From positions 372,001 through 436,000 of the forward strand of contig NZ_CP011427.1 in the NCBI RefSeq assembly GCF_001506165.1: a stretch of DNA of 64,000 nt, read 5' to 3'. Positions 49,996-57,489 of the stretch are shown one piece after another. Both the position numbers and the translations under genes were made by a program. The DNA comes from Pantoea vagans. GTDB lineage: Bacteria > Pseudomonadota > Gammaproteobacteria > Enterobacterales > Enterobacteriaceae. The first letter of the stretch is position 1. Each line of letters begins with the position of its first letter. Under the pieces are notes generated by a model. That model saw only the letters and a list, made by a program, of their open reading frames with translations. It did no database searches and had not been told where the DNA came from.

Positions 49996-50577
49996 TTAAG
50001 CAAAGATTTGGCTGAGATGAGTCCGATAACGCTCAATATCGCGTGGCACGTCTGGCATTTTGATCACATCGTTACAGATAAAGGTGGGCAGGCCTTCCAT
50101 ACCGAGGAACTGATTGGCTTTGTGGAAGTGCAGGTACAGGCCGTCAACGCCGACACCTTCAAAGAACTGCTCGGGATCGGTAAAGGCTTCCAGCGGGGCG
50201 TTCCAGGTCAGCGACAGCATATATTTTTTGCCCTGAATCAGGCCGCCTGAGCCGTATTTTTTACTGGCATCGCTGCGGCTGCGGCCATCGCTGGCATACA
50301 GTGCGCCGTGGCCTTCGGTAAACACATCATCGATGTACTTTTTCACGGTCCAGGGTTCGCCCATCCACCAGCCTGGCATCTGGTAGATCACCACGTCACT
50401 GTCGAGATATTTCTGCACTTCTTCTGCCACGTTGTAATCGCTGTCAGCCACCGTCACCACAACGTTATGGCCGAGGTCACGCAACTGGCTGGCGGCGACG
50501 TCCGTCAGCGTGTGGTTCAGCTCGCCTTTTGAGTGGGCGAAGGTTTTACCGCCATCGATAATTAAAATATTGCTCAT
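49996..50577 (-). CDS. mdaB: NADPH quinone reductase MdaB
   Basis: 193 aa, matching E. coli MdaB. Flavodoxin-fold FAD enzyme that reduces quinones by two electrons: SNILIIDGGKTFAHSKGELN at the start, QMPGWWMGEPWTVKKYIDDVF near 68-88, and GGLIQGKKYMLSLTWNAP near 110-128. Cytoplasmic. It is transcribed with ygiN; in E. coli the pair lies next to qseBC, which is absent here. Confidence 0.96.
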   Translation of the reverse strand: MSNILIIDGGKTFAHSKGELNHTLTDVAASQLRDLGHNVVVTVADSDYNVAEEVQKYLDSDVVIYQMPGWWMGEPWTVKKYIDDVFTEGHGALYASDGRSRSDASKKYGSGGLIQGKKYMLSLTWNAPLEAFTDPEQFFEGVGVDGLYLHFHKANQFLGMEGLPTFICNDVIKMPDVPRDIERYRTHLSQIFA

Positions 50578-50740
50578 GGATGATTCGCTCCGTTATTCGT
50601 TAATGGCGCACACTCTACGCGCGCAGGCGAAGCAGAAAAATGCGTGATTGATCACAAGACTTTTGCTAATAAAGCAATAATGCGGCGCTTCATGAAACAA
50701 TCCGCAGGCAAACCAACATCAACACAATTAAGAAGAATCC

Positions 50741-51505
50741 ATGAAAACCGCGATACTGAGTGCATTACTTCTGGTGACAGGCACGGCTTCGGCGCAGTCT
50801 CACCTCGATGAAATTCGTAGCAGTAAAACCCTGAAAGTCTGTACCACCGGTGACTACAAACCCTATAGCTATCTGCGCAGCGACGGTCAGTATGAGGGGC
50901 TGGATATCAGCATGGCGCAGTCACTGGCGGCAAGCTTAGGGGCCAAAGTGCAGTGGGTGCCCACCACGTGGAAAACCATGAGCGACGATTTTGTCGCGAA
51001 GCAGTGCGATATCGCCCTCGGTGGGGTGTCCGTCACGCTGAAGCGCCAGCAGATTGCCTGGTTCGCCGAACCGTTGGGTGTGGATGGAAAAATCCCGCTG
51101 GTACGCTGCGATGACAAAGACAAATACCAGACCGTTGAGCAGATTAACCAACCCAGCGTCCGCGTGATTGAACCGGCTGGCGGCACCAATGAAGCCTTTG
51201 TGCACAGCCATTTGCCACACTCGACGCTGCAACTGGCCGACAACGTGGGCATTTTCCAGCAGCTGGTGGATAAAAAAGCCGATGTGATGATCACCGATGC
51301 GTCAGAAGCCCTGTTCCAGATGAAGCACTATCCGACGCTGTGCGCCATCAATCCGGACAAGCCCATGCAGTATGGTGAGAAGGCTTATATGATCCCGCGT
51401 GATGATATGAGCTGGAAGCTGTATGTCGATCAGTGGCTGCATCTCAGCACCGCGACCGGTGAATATGCGCAGATTGCGCAGCAGTGGTTGGGTGTGATCA
51501 AGTAA
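50741..51505 (+). CDS. PheC-like periplasmic protein (cyclohexadienyl dehydratase or binding protein)
   Basis: 254 aa with a signal peptide (MKTAILSALLLVTGTASA). The mature part is a type II periplasmic binding fold closely resembling Pseudomonas PheC: TTGDYKPYSYLR near 35-46, QCDIALGGVSV, EPAGGTNEAF near 144-153, KADVMITDASEALFQ near 184-198 and YGEKAYMIPRDD near 218-229. PheC dehydrates prephenate or arogenate to phenylpyruvate or phenylalanine outside the cytoplasm. No ABC permease or ATPase gene is adjacent, which favours an enzyme over a transport role. In E. coli this place holds ygiS, an unrelated binding protein. Confidence 0.72.
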   Translation: MKTAILSALLLVTGTASAQSHLDEIRSSKTLKVCTTGDYKPYSYLRSDGQYEGLDISMAQSLAASLGAKVQWVPTTWKTMSDDFVAKQCDIALGGVSVTLKRQQIAWFAEPLGVDGKIPLVRCDDKDKYQTVEQINQPSVRVIEPAGGTNEAFVHSHLPHSTLQLADNVGIFQQLVDKKADVMITDASEALFQMKHYPTLCAINPDKPMQYGEKAYMIPRDDMSWKLYVDQWLHLSTATGEYAQIAQQWLGVIK

Positions 51506-51512
51506 ACAACGA

Positions 51513-51536
51513 GGTCGCCATAAATGGCGACCCTGC
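51513..51536 (-). repeat. GTAG-type REP palindrome, degenerate head
   Basis: Minus-strand GCAGGGTCGCC-ATTT-ATGGCGACC; the head is GCAG rather than GTAG. It faces the copy at 51557. Confidence 0.55.
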
Positions 51537-51556
51537 AAAAACCCTACTCGACCGTC

Positions 51557-51580
51557 GTAGGGTTGCCATTTATGGCGACC
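51557..51580 (+). repeat. GTAG-type REP palindrome
   Basis: GTAGGGTTGCC-ATTT-ATGGCGACC, inverted partner of the copy at 51513. Confidence 0.6.
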
Positions 51581-51628
51581 GAAAGCGCTAAACTGACGAG
51601 CACCAGGTCAGAAATCGCGACCATAAAT

Positions 51629-51652
51629 GTAGGGTGCGCATTTATGCACACC
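51629..51652 (+). repeat. GTAG-type REP palindrome, second arm type
   Basis: GTAGGGTGCGC-ATTT-ATGCACACC, the GTGCGCAT-arm version. It ends 8 bp before the aldolase stop codon at 51660. Confidence 0.6.
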
Positions 51653-51659
51653 AGGACAT

Positions 51660-52523
51660 TTAACGATACAGCCCCGCTTTCCCCAAGCCACCAAACAGAT
51701 TCATCTTGTAGCGAATCACCGCTTTAGCGGCAGCAATCGCGTCCGGGTAAATCACGTTGGGATCCCACCAGGTTTCGCGCGCCAGAATCTCACGCAGTTT
51801 GGCGAAGTAAGCGTATTTCATATCGCTGGAGATATTGATTTTACCCACGCCCAGCGTCACCGCTTCGGCAATCTCTGCATCCGGGTTGGCTGAACCGCCA
51901 TGCAACACCAGTGGAATGGTCACACGCTGCGAAATATCTTTCAGGATATGCATCTGCAACTCTGGCTTCATGTCTTTCGGATAGATACCGTGCGCGGTAC
52001 CGATGGCCACCGCCAGCGTATCGACGCCGGTGCGCTGCACAAAATCTTCTGCCTGCGCCGGTTCGGTGTAGATCACTTTACTTACGCCGCCCTCCACCGT
52101 GGTACCGGTATCGCCAATGGTGCCGAGTTCACCTTCCACCGAAACCCCCACCGAGTGCGCCAGTTTCACTACCTCTTTGGTCAGCGCCACGTTCTCTTCA
52201 TAAGGCAGCAATGAGCCATCAATCATCACGGAGGTGAAGCCGCATTGGATTGCCCGCAGCACCTGGGCAATCGATGCGCCGTGGTCGAGGTGGATAGTGA
52301 AGGGCACGCGGCTTTTCAACGTGCGTTCACGCACATAGCCAAAGAATTCATCGGTGACAAACTCCAGCTCGCTTGGGTGAATCGAGATGATTGCCGGGGT
52401 GTTAGTGGCTTCGGCTTCTTCTACCACTGCGCGGATAAAGCAGCTGTCTGCCACGTTGAATGCGCCAATAGCAAAGCGATGTTCACGAGCAGGTGACAAC
52501 ATTTTTTTCATTGAAATCAACAT
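51660..52523 (-). CDS. Class II ketose-bisphosphate aldolase (first of two)
   Basis: 287 aa. TIM-barrel class II aldolase of the KbaY/FbaA/YdjI group: IGAFNVADSCFIRAVVEEAE near 19-38, the Zn-ligand pair HLDHG (Asp80, His81), EGELG near 133-137, AIGTAHGIYP near 180-189 with a second Zn His, LVLHGGSANP near 212-221 with the third, and GKINISSDM near 233-241. It reversibly cleaves ketose phosphates to DHAP and an aldehyde. It is the last gene of the PTS operon, 203 bp after the second aldolase across a REP pair. Which ketose it uses is not readable. Confidence 0.88.
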   Translation of the reverse strand: MLISMKKMLSPAREHRFAIGAFNVADSCFIRAVVEEAEATNTPAIISIHPSELEFVTDEFFGYVRERTLKSRVPFTIHLDHGASIAQVLRAIQCGFTSVMIDGSLLPYEENVALTKEVVKLAHSVGVSVEGELGTIGDTGTTVEGGVSKVIYTEPAQAEDFVQRTGVDTLAVAIGTAHGIYPKDMKPELQMHILKDISQRVTIPLVLHGGSANPDAEIAEAVTLGVGKINISSDMKYAYFAKLREILARETWWDPNVIYPDAIAAAKAVIRYKMNLFGGLGKAGLYR

Positions 52524-52649
52524 GTTAATATTTCCTTAACGTGAATTTTACCAGAGCCGACGCGCGCGCCGACCCGATGATGGATATAGAAAAGTGGTAT
52601 TTAAATTTTGATGCGTCTCACTGCGTTAATGACGTGCGCCTGTTTAACC

Positions 52650-52673
52650 GGTGCGCATATATGCGCACCCTAC
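52650..52673 (-). repeat. GTAG-type REP palindrome (GTGCGCAT arm)
   Basis: Minus-strand GTAGGGTGCGC-ATAT-ATGCGCACC. It lies between the two aldolase genes. Confidence 0.6.
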
Positions 52674-52691
52674 GGGCAGAGTCATTACCCT

Positions 52692-52715
52692 GCAGGGTCG
52701 CCATTTATGGCGACC
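52692..52715 (+). repeat. GTAG-type REP palindrome, degenerate head (GTCGCCAT arm)
   Basis: GCAGGGTCGCC-ATTT-ATGGCGACC, in inverted orientation to the copy at 52650 and only 12 bp from the stop of the second aldolase gene. Confidence 0.6.
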
Positions 52716-52726
52716 AGACGCGCGTA

Positions 52727-53578
52727 TTACGCCTTGCCAGCCGATCCCGACCAGCTCAAATACTCAATCACCACCTCGCGGCAGGCGGATTCCATTAGCC
52801 CGAGCAAATCGGCCAGCTCCGCGTGTGGATGCTGCTTGAGCGCCTGTTCAACGGCATTTTTACCGGCATCAAATACCGCCGCGCCCACGTTAATTTTGGC
52901 CACGCCATATTGACTGACACGGCGAATATCTTCGGCCGGCGTACCCGATCCGCCGTGCAGCGCCAAGGGGCGTGTGGAAACCGCATGCAGCTCCTGCAAA
53001 CGCTGGAAATCGATCTTCGGCTTCACTCCGGCAGGATAAAGGCCATGCGCGGTGCCGACGGAAATTGCCAGCAAATCAATCTCGGTCTGCTCGATAAACG
53101 GCAGCACATCCGCAACCTGCGTCATCTTCACCGAGGCATCCGCCAGCTCGTAAGTGGGTGCATCCGCAATGTGGCCCAACTCACCTTCAACACAGACGCC
53201 CGCCGTGTGCGCCATCTTCACCACTGCCGCAGTCTGGCGAATGTTCTCAGCCAGCGGATCGGCAGAGGCATCGATCATCAGCCCGGTAAACCCGGCGCGA
53301 AACGCCTGGCCGATCAGCGGGAAGGCTTTGCCGTGATCCAGTGCCAGCGCCACCGGCACGGTTGCGGCACCGGCCAACGCCTGTACTAATGGCACGGCCA
53401 CGGCGGGTGGAAAATGCGCACTGTGCCCCTGATACACATTGAGGATCAGCGGGGCGCGCTGCTGTTCTGCGGCTTGAATCGCCGCACGTGCGGTTTCAAG
53501 GTTAAAGCAGTTGATCGCCAGGACTGCGTACTGCTGTTTGGCGGCGGCCTGAATCAGGTCATTCATCATGGCAAACAT
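52727..53578 (-). CDS. Class II ketose-bisphosphate aldolase (second of two)
   Basis: 283 aa. Same fold and ligand pattern as its neighbour but clearly diverged: INCFNLETARAAIQAAEQQ near 22-40, LALDHGKAF (Asp81, His82), EGELGHIAD near 132-140, SVGTAHGLYPAGVKPKIDF near 178-196, LALHGGSGTP near 208-217 and VAKINVGAAVFDAGK near 228-242. The ATG at 53578 follows AAGGAG and lies 9 bp after the IIC stop, so it is in the same operon. Two non-identical aldolases suggest different substrates or a two-subunit enzyme like GatY/GatZ, though GatZ-type proteins lack the full Zn site that both copies appear to have. Confidence 0.88.
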   Translation of the reverse strand: MFAMMNDLIQAAAKQQYAVLAINCFNLETARAAIQAAEQQRAPLILNVYQGHSAHFPPAVAVPLVQALAGAATVPVALALDHGKAFPLIGQAFRAGFTGLMIDASADPLAENIRQTAAVVKMAHTAGVCVEGELGHIADAPTYELADASVKMTQVADVLPFIEQTEIDLLAISVGTAHGLYPAGVKPKIDFQRLQELHAVSTRPLALHGGSGTPAEDIRRVSQYGVAKINVGAAVFDAGKNAVEQALKQHPHAELADLLGLMESACREVVIEYLSWSGSAGKA

Positions 53579-53587
53579 GGTGGCTCC

Positions 53588-54679
53588 TTATTCCAGTGTG
53601 AATTTGATCTCTTCATCGCGGACGCCAGGGGCTTCCACGTCATCGAACTCTTCATCGGCCTGCGTCACCGGTTTTTTCATCAGCGACAGCATCACGCCAC
53701 ATACAGCCGTACCGATACCCAGTGCCAGACAGAACATCAGGGGTTTGGTGAACAGTGGCACCACGAACATCCCACCGTGCGGCACTGGCGCTTCTACGCC
53801 CCACACCATGATCAGGCCCCCGGCGATGGCAGAGGCCACCACACAGCTGGCGACCACGCGCAGCAGGTCACGTGCTGCAATCGGGATCACGCCTTCGGTA
53901 ATCATGCAGATGCCCATCGGGAAGGCGGCCTTCAACGCCTCTTTTTCCGCTTTGGTGTACTTATGACGTGTCAGCAGATACGACAGCGTGATACCAAACG
54001 GTGGGATCATCGAGCCGACAAACTTCACCGCTTCCGGGCCGTAGATGCCATCAACCAACATGCCGTCGGCGAACAGCGACATGGTTTTATTGATGGGGCC
54101 GCCGAAGTCAAAGGTCGCCATCGCGCCCAATACCGCGCCCAGCACAAATTTTGATCCGCCCTGCATGGATTCCAGCAAGTGAATCAGCGCCTTCTGTAGC
54201 CAGACAATCGGCTGACCGATAAAGGTCATCATCAACAACCCGGCGATGATGGTGCTCAGCACCGGCAGCACCATAATCGGCATCAACCCCTGCATCGACT
54301 GCGGCAGCTTGATCGTGCGGCGCAGCAGCAGCACGGTGTAACCGACGAGGAAGCCGCCCAGCATACCGCCGATAAAACCCGTACCAATCTGGCCGCAAAT
54401 AAAGCCGACAATTAAACCGGGTGCAAAGCCGGGTCGATCGGCAATTGAGTAGGCGATCGCCGCACTGATCAACGGCACGATCAGCCCCATGCCCCAGCCG
54501 CCGATCTGGTTCAACATCCAGGCGATAGTGCCAGGATGCTTACCAACATCCGGGCCGCCGATCACCTGGCCGAGCGCGATACAGATCCCGGCGGCGACGA
54601 TCAGCGGGATCATCCACGAAATCCCGGTGAGCAAGTGGCCTTTGATCTCCTGGCCATACTGACGTTTGTTCTCGTTCAT
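53588..54679 (-). CDS. PTS fructose-type permease IIC component
   Basis: 363 aa. Fructose-family EIIC: about nine hydrophobic segments, HLLTGISWMIPLIVAAGICIALG at the N-terminus, GFIGGMLGGFLVGYTVLLLRR near 115-135, PINKTMSLFADG near 195-206 and ITEGVIPIAARDLLRV near 258-273. It imports a hexose or hexitol while IIB phosphorylates it. The C-terminal tail is acidic (DEEFDDVEAPGVRDEE). The start lies 11 bp after iib with a GAGGAGAT site. The sugar is not known; IIC members of this family take fructose, mannose analogues or 2-O-glycerates. Confidence 0.92.
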   Translation of the reverse strand: MNENKRQYGQEIKGHLLTGISWMIPLIVAAGICIALGQVIGGPDVGKHPGTIAWMLNQIGGWGMGLIVPLISAAIAYSIADRPGFAPGLIVGFICGQIGTGFIGGMLGGFLVGYTVLLLRRTIKLPQSMQGLMPIMVLPVLSTIIAGLLMMTFIGQPIVWLQKALIHLLESMQGGSKFVLGAVLGAMATFDFGGPINKTMSLFADGMLVDGIYGPEAVKFVGSMIPPFGITLSYLLTRHKYTKAEKEALKAAFPMGICMITEGVIPIAARDLLRVVASCVVASAIAGGLIMVWGVEAPVPHGGMFVVPLFTKPLMFCLALGIGTAVCGVMLSLMKKPVTQADEEFDDVEAPGVRDEEIKFTLE

Positions 54680-54690
54680 GGTGGATCTCC

Positions 54691-55005
54691 TCAGGCACGC
54701 GCCAGTGAATCCGCCACTTTTTCGAGGAATTTCACCGGTGACTTAATCACCACTTCGGTTTTCACTCGTACGATGGGTTTGCCCTGGAAGCGTTCTTCGC
54801 CTTTGATCTTCACGTCAATGGCGAGGATCACCACATCAGCGGCGTCAATATCTTCACGCGTCAGCGCCGTTTCAGTACCGATGGTGCCTTGGGTTTCGAC
54901 GTGGATGGTGTGGCCCAGCGCGTGAGCCCCTTTAATCAGTTTTTCGCGCGCAATATAGGTATGCGCGATGCCTGCCGTGCAGGCCGCTACACAGACAATA
55001 TTCAT
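54691..55005 (-). CDS. PTS fructose-type IIB component
   Basis: 104 aa. Cytoplasmic phosphocarrier of the fructose IIB family. The phospho-Cys is Cys9 in VAACTAGIAHTY; the usual Pro after Cys is a Thr-Ala here. DVKIKGEERFQGKPI near 65-80 matches the family. It receives phosphate from IIA and passes it to the sugar in IIC. It is a free-standing protein, in contrast to the FruA fusion of E. coli. Confidence 0.92.
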   Translation of the reverse strand: MNIVCVAACTAGIAHTYIAREKLIKGAHALGHTIHVETQGTIGTETALTREDIDAADVVILAIDVKIKGEERFQGKPIVRVKTEVVIKSPVKFLEKVADSLARA

Positions 55006-55028
55006 GTGTCACCTCAGAGAGTTGGGTG

Positions 55029-55499
55029 TTAACAGAGGTCGGTTTCGGCGTACTGACTAAACAGCCGGATGATATTGCTGGGGTCGTTTTCCACCAGCAA
55101 TTGGGCTATCACCTCATCATCGGCCAGCGCGCTGGCCACCTGCGACAACAGGCGAATATGGGTGGTGTTCTGATCTTCCAGTCGCACAGCGAACAGGATG
55201 ATGCAGCGCACCTGGCTGCCATCAAGCGTTTCCCACGGGATATCCTGTTGGGTACGACCAATGGCGAGCGTGGTGTGGAGAACCGCAGAAGATTTGCCGT
55301 GCGGAATGGCGACGTGGTTTTCAAAACCGGTCGACCCTTCGGCCTCACGCAGCCAGACGTCTTCAATAAAGGCTGCACGATCGGTGATGGCACCGTCCTG
55401 ATACAACAAATCGGTGAGTTCATTAATCACCTCTTCTTTAGTGGTCGCGGTCAGCGCCAGATTAACGCGGCGTGGCGTGAGAATGCGGGAAATATCCAT
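55029..55499 (-). CDS. PTS fructose-type IIA component
   Basis: 156 aa. EIIA of the fructose/nitrogen family: the phospho-His is in VAIPHGKSSAV, near residue 67 from the ATG at 55499. That ATG follows GAGGT by 7 nt; an upstream TTG at 55517 lacks a ribosome-binding site. IIA takes phosphate from HPr. It lies between the PRD regulator gene (18-bp gap from the upstream TTG frame) and IIB, in one operon. Confidence 0.9.
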   Translation of the reverse strand: MDISRILTPRRVNLALTATTKEEVINELTDLLYQDGAITDRAAFIEDVWLREAEGSTGFENHVAIPHGKSSAVLHTTLAIGRTQQDIPWETLDGSQVRCIILFAVRLEDQNTTHIRLLSQVASALADDEVIAQLLVENDPSNIIRLFSQYAETDLC

Positions 55500-55517
55500 G
55501 GGTGCTACCTCATTCAA

Positions 55518-57080
55518 TTAATGTTCAGCCAAGGCGCAGGGCGCGCCGTCCGGCAGCTGGCTGCCAATCATGGCGTCAGTCACTCGCCGAATATCGTCAT
55601 CGTTAAAAAATGCACTGACATACACCGCCGGAATCGCGCCGGCGTCGAGATGAATCGTGGTAATCACTAAATCCACCGTTTGGTTCTGGCAAAACGCCGC
55701 GTGATTACTGGCAGAGACCACGCCGGCAATTTCCCAGTCTGGGAAGGCACGCAAAATACGGCTTTTCAGTAGATGAGAGGTCCCCACGCCGCTGGAGCAC
55801 ACCACCAGAATGCGTTTATGGGCAATTTGCCGCTCCAGCGCTGCCTGGAAATGTACGCAGAGGTAGCCGATTTCATCATCTGCCACGGGCGAAAGGGCAT
55901 GCGTCCGGGCGGTTAATTGCATCGCCTGTTGGGTCAGGGAAAATATTCCCTTCATTTCCTGCTGAATATCCTCCAGCAGGGGATTACGAATGTGAATATG
56001 ATATTTGAGTCGATTTAATAATGGCTTTATATGTACCAGCAGTCCGTCGAATAATAACCGGTCCTGTGCTAAATCTTGCTGAATAAAAGCGGAAAACCGA
56101 TCAATTAATTCACAGGTTATTTTTACGGACTCTGCGGTGGAAAACTGATTATGCACCGGGGCATTATCCCCACGCTCTTCCACCACAATGCCGGATGAAA
56201 CGATATATTGATAAATAAATCCGACTTCATCTTTAGGCAGCGCGCAGCACATCCGCTGCTCAATCTGCACCACCATCTGCTGCGCGATAATCAGGATGCG
56301 CTGGTCGAGATCCTGCGCGGTGGTTGAGGTAGCAAGGGCGAGCGCGTTGCCCTGCGCCATACGATGCATCATGATCAGAATATGCGTGCAGAGATTCAGG
56401 TACCAGGCATCGCCCAGTGGGTAACTCAGCTGCTGCTCCATCTGCTGTAGCAGCGCCTGCACAAAAGCCACATCCTCATCGCCAAAATAATGCACCAACG
56501 CTTGCTGGCTACCGGGATCGAGCCGGGGTAGCAGCGGCGTTCCGGCGACATTTTGCTGCATCACGTCATTAATCAGTGACACCATTGCCTGACGCAGCGT
56601 GTGTTCATCCCCTTCGATGTGCGTACCGCCAGGCCCGCGCTGCAGCGTTAGCCCCAAAGGTTGCAGCCACTCCTCGATCACTTTCAGATCATTCACGATC
56701 GAAGCGTGGCTGATAAAATAGCGCTCTGACAGCTTGCTGATGGAGGTGGCGCGTGGCGCATCGCTCAACAGCTGTGAGGCAATCTTCACTCTGCGGCTGT
56801 TTTGCCCCAGCGCATCGGCGCTGCTCTCATCGCCGTTTAACTGCTGCTCCAGCTGCAAGCGTTGCTGAATGTCATCAACCCGCAGACGTACGCCGCGTCC
56901 CGGCGTCTTTTCCAGCACCATTGACCATCCACTTAGCCAGCTCTCCAGCCACTGCAAATCGCGTTGAATGGTTTTCTCTGACACGCCAAGTTGTAAAGCT
57001 AACGCTTTGGTCGGCTGCGGTGCAGCGTGTTGCAACAGCATTTTGACTAAACGGTGTTGTCGCGAAGTCAGTATTTGCAT
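55518..57080 (-). CDS. PRD-containing, PTS-regulated transcriptional regulator (BglG/MtlR group)
   Basis: 520 aa. Two N-terminal helix-turn-helix segments (about 1-60 and 85-140) are followed by PRD1 (about 190-290, LCTHILIMMHR) and PRD2 (about 300-400, IGYLCVHFQAALER). A C-terminal EIIB-like domain has CSSGVGTSHLLKSRI near 412-426. This is the DNA-binding activator form (MtlR/LicR-like), not an RNA-binding antiterminator. Phosphorylation by HPr or IIB tunes its activity. It lies first in the operon with IIA, IIB, IIC and the two aldolases, so it presumably controls them. It is divergent from parC. Confidence 0.9.
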   Translation of the reverse strand: MQILTSRQHRLVKMLLQHAAPQPTKALALQLGVSEKTIQRDLQWLESWLSGWSMVLEKTPGRGVRLRVDDIQQRLQLEQQLNGDESSADALGQNSRRVKIASQLLSDAPRATSISKLSERYFISHASIVNDLKVIEEWLQPLGLTLQRGPGGTHIEGDEHTLRQAMVSLINDVMQQNVAGTPLLPRLDPGSQQALVHYFGDEDVAFVQALLQQMEQQLSYPLGDAWYLNLCTHILIMMHRMAQGNALALATSTTAQDLDQRILIIAQQMVVQIEQRMCCALPKDEVGFIYQYIVSSGIVVEERGDNAPVHNQFSTAESVKITCELIDRFSAFIQQDLAQDRLLFDGLLVHIKPLLNRLKYHIHIRNPLLEDIQQEMKGIFSLTQQAMQLTARTHALSPVADDEIGYLCVHFQAALERQIAHKRILVVCSSGVGTSHLLKSRILRAFPDWEIAGVVSASNHAAFCQNQTVDLVITTIHLDAGAIPAVYVSAFFNDDDIRRVTDAMIGSQLPDGAPCALAEH

Positions 57081-57273
57081 TCGGTCACCCTTTATTTTGG
57101 CTAATCGTTTTTAAGATTATTTCCTCGATATATTTATTTGGTGCCAGAAATCAGGAGCGCAAAAATTTTTTTTGTTGAGTGTAAATTTAGAAAAGGATGG
57201 CGTAAGCAACAATACTAAATGTTGTCCATGGATGCGGACAGTATTAATACGCTTCTCATGTGAGATATTTAAT

Positions 57274-57289
57274 TGCGATCCTGCTCACA
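57274..57289. promoter_or_regulatory. Candidate CRP-binding site 1
   Basis: TGCGA-TCCTGC-TCACA matches the TGTGA-N6-TCACA consensus at 9 of 10 arm positions. It lies about 190 bp upstream of the PRD regulator start, and a PTS operon is a common CRP target. Confidence 0.5.
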
Positions 57290-57308
57290 ATTTATTACGG
57301 ATATTAAT

Positions 57309-57324
57309 TGTGATGCTGCTCTCA
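57309..57324. promoter_or_regulatory. Candidate CRP-binding site 2
   Basis: TGTGA-TGCTGC-TCTCA matches the consensus at 9 of 10 arm positions, 35 bp from site 1. Confidence 0.5.
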
Positions 57325-57489
57325 TTCCTTTTTATTTTTCTAACCAATGTCACGTTATTTAACCTCACAGGTTTCTCTTCTCCACCACTGGCTTCCCTGT
57401 GACTAACTCGCACGAATAAGGTACTATCCTCGCCAAATGACCGCCGGATGTCCCGCCGTTGCGGGCCACGAAGTGAGGATGCGAGCTTA

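Larger units (their letters stand above)
57081..57489. other. Divergent spacer between PRD regulator and parC
   Basis: 409 bp, AT-rich, no supportable gene. It holds the parC promoter region, two CRP-like sites listed next and an AT-rich block near 57160-57180. Confidence 0.55.

Noticed and set aside
55518..57080. BglG-type RNA antiterminator
   Set aside because: Its N-terminus is a pair of helix-turn-helix segments, not the CAT RNA-binding domain, and no RAT-terminator structure was seen in the spacer.
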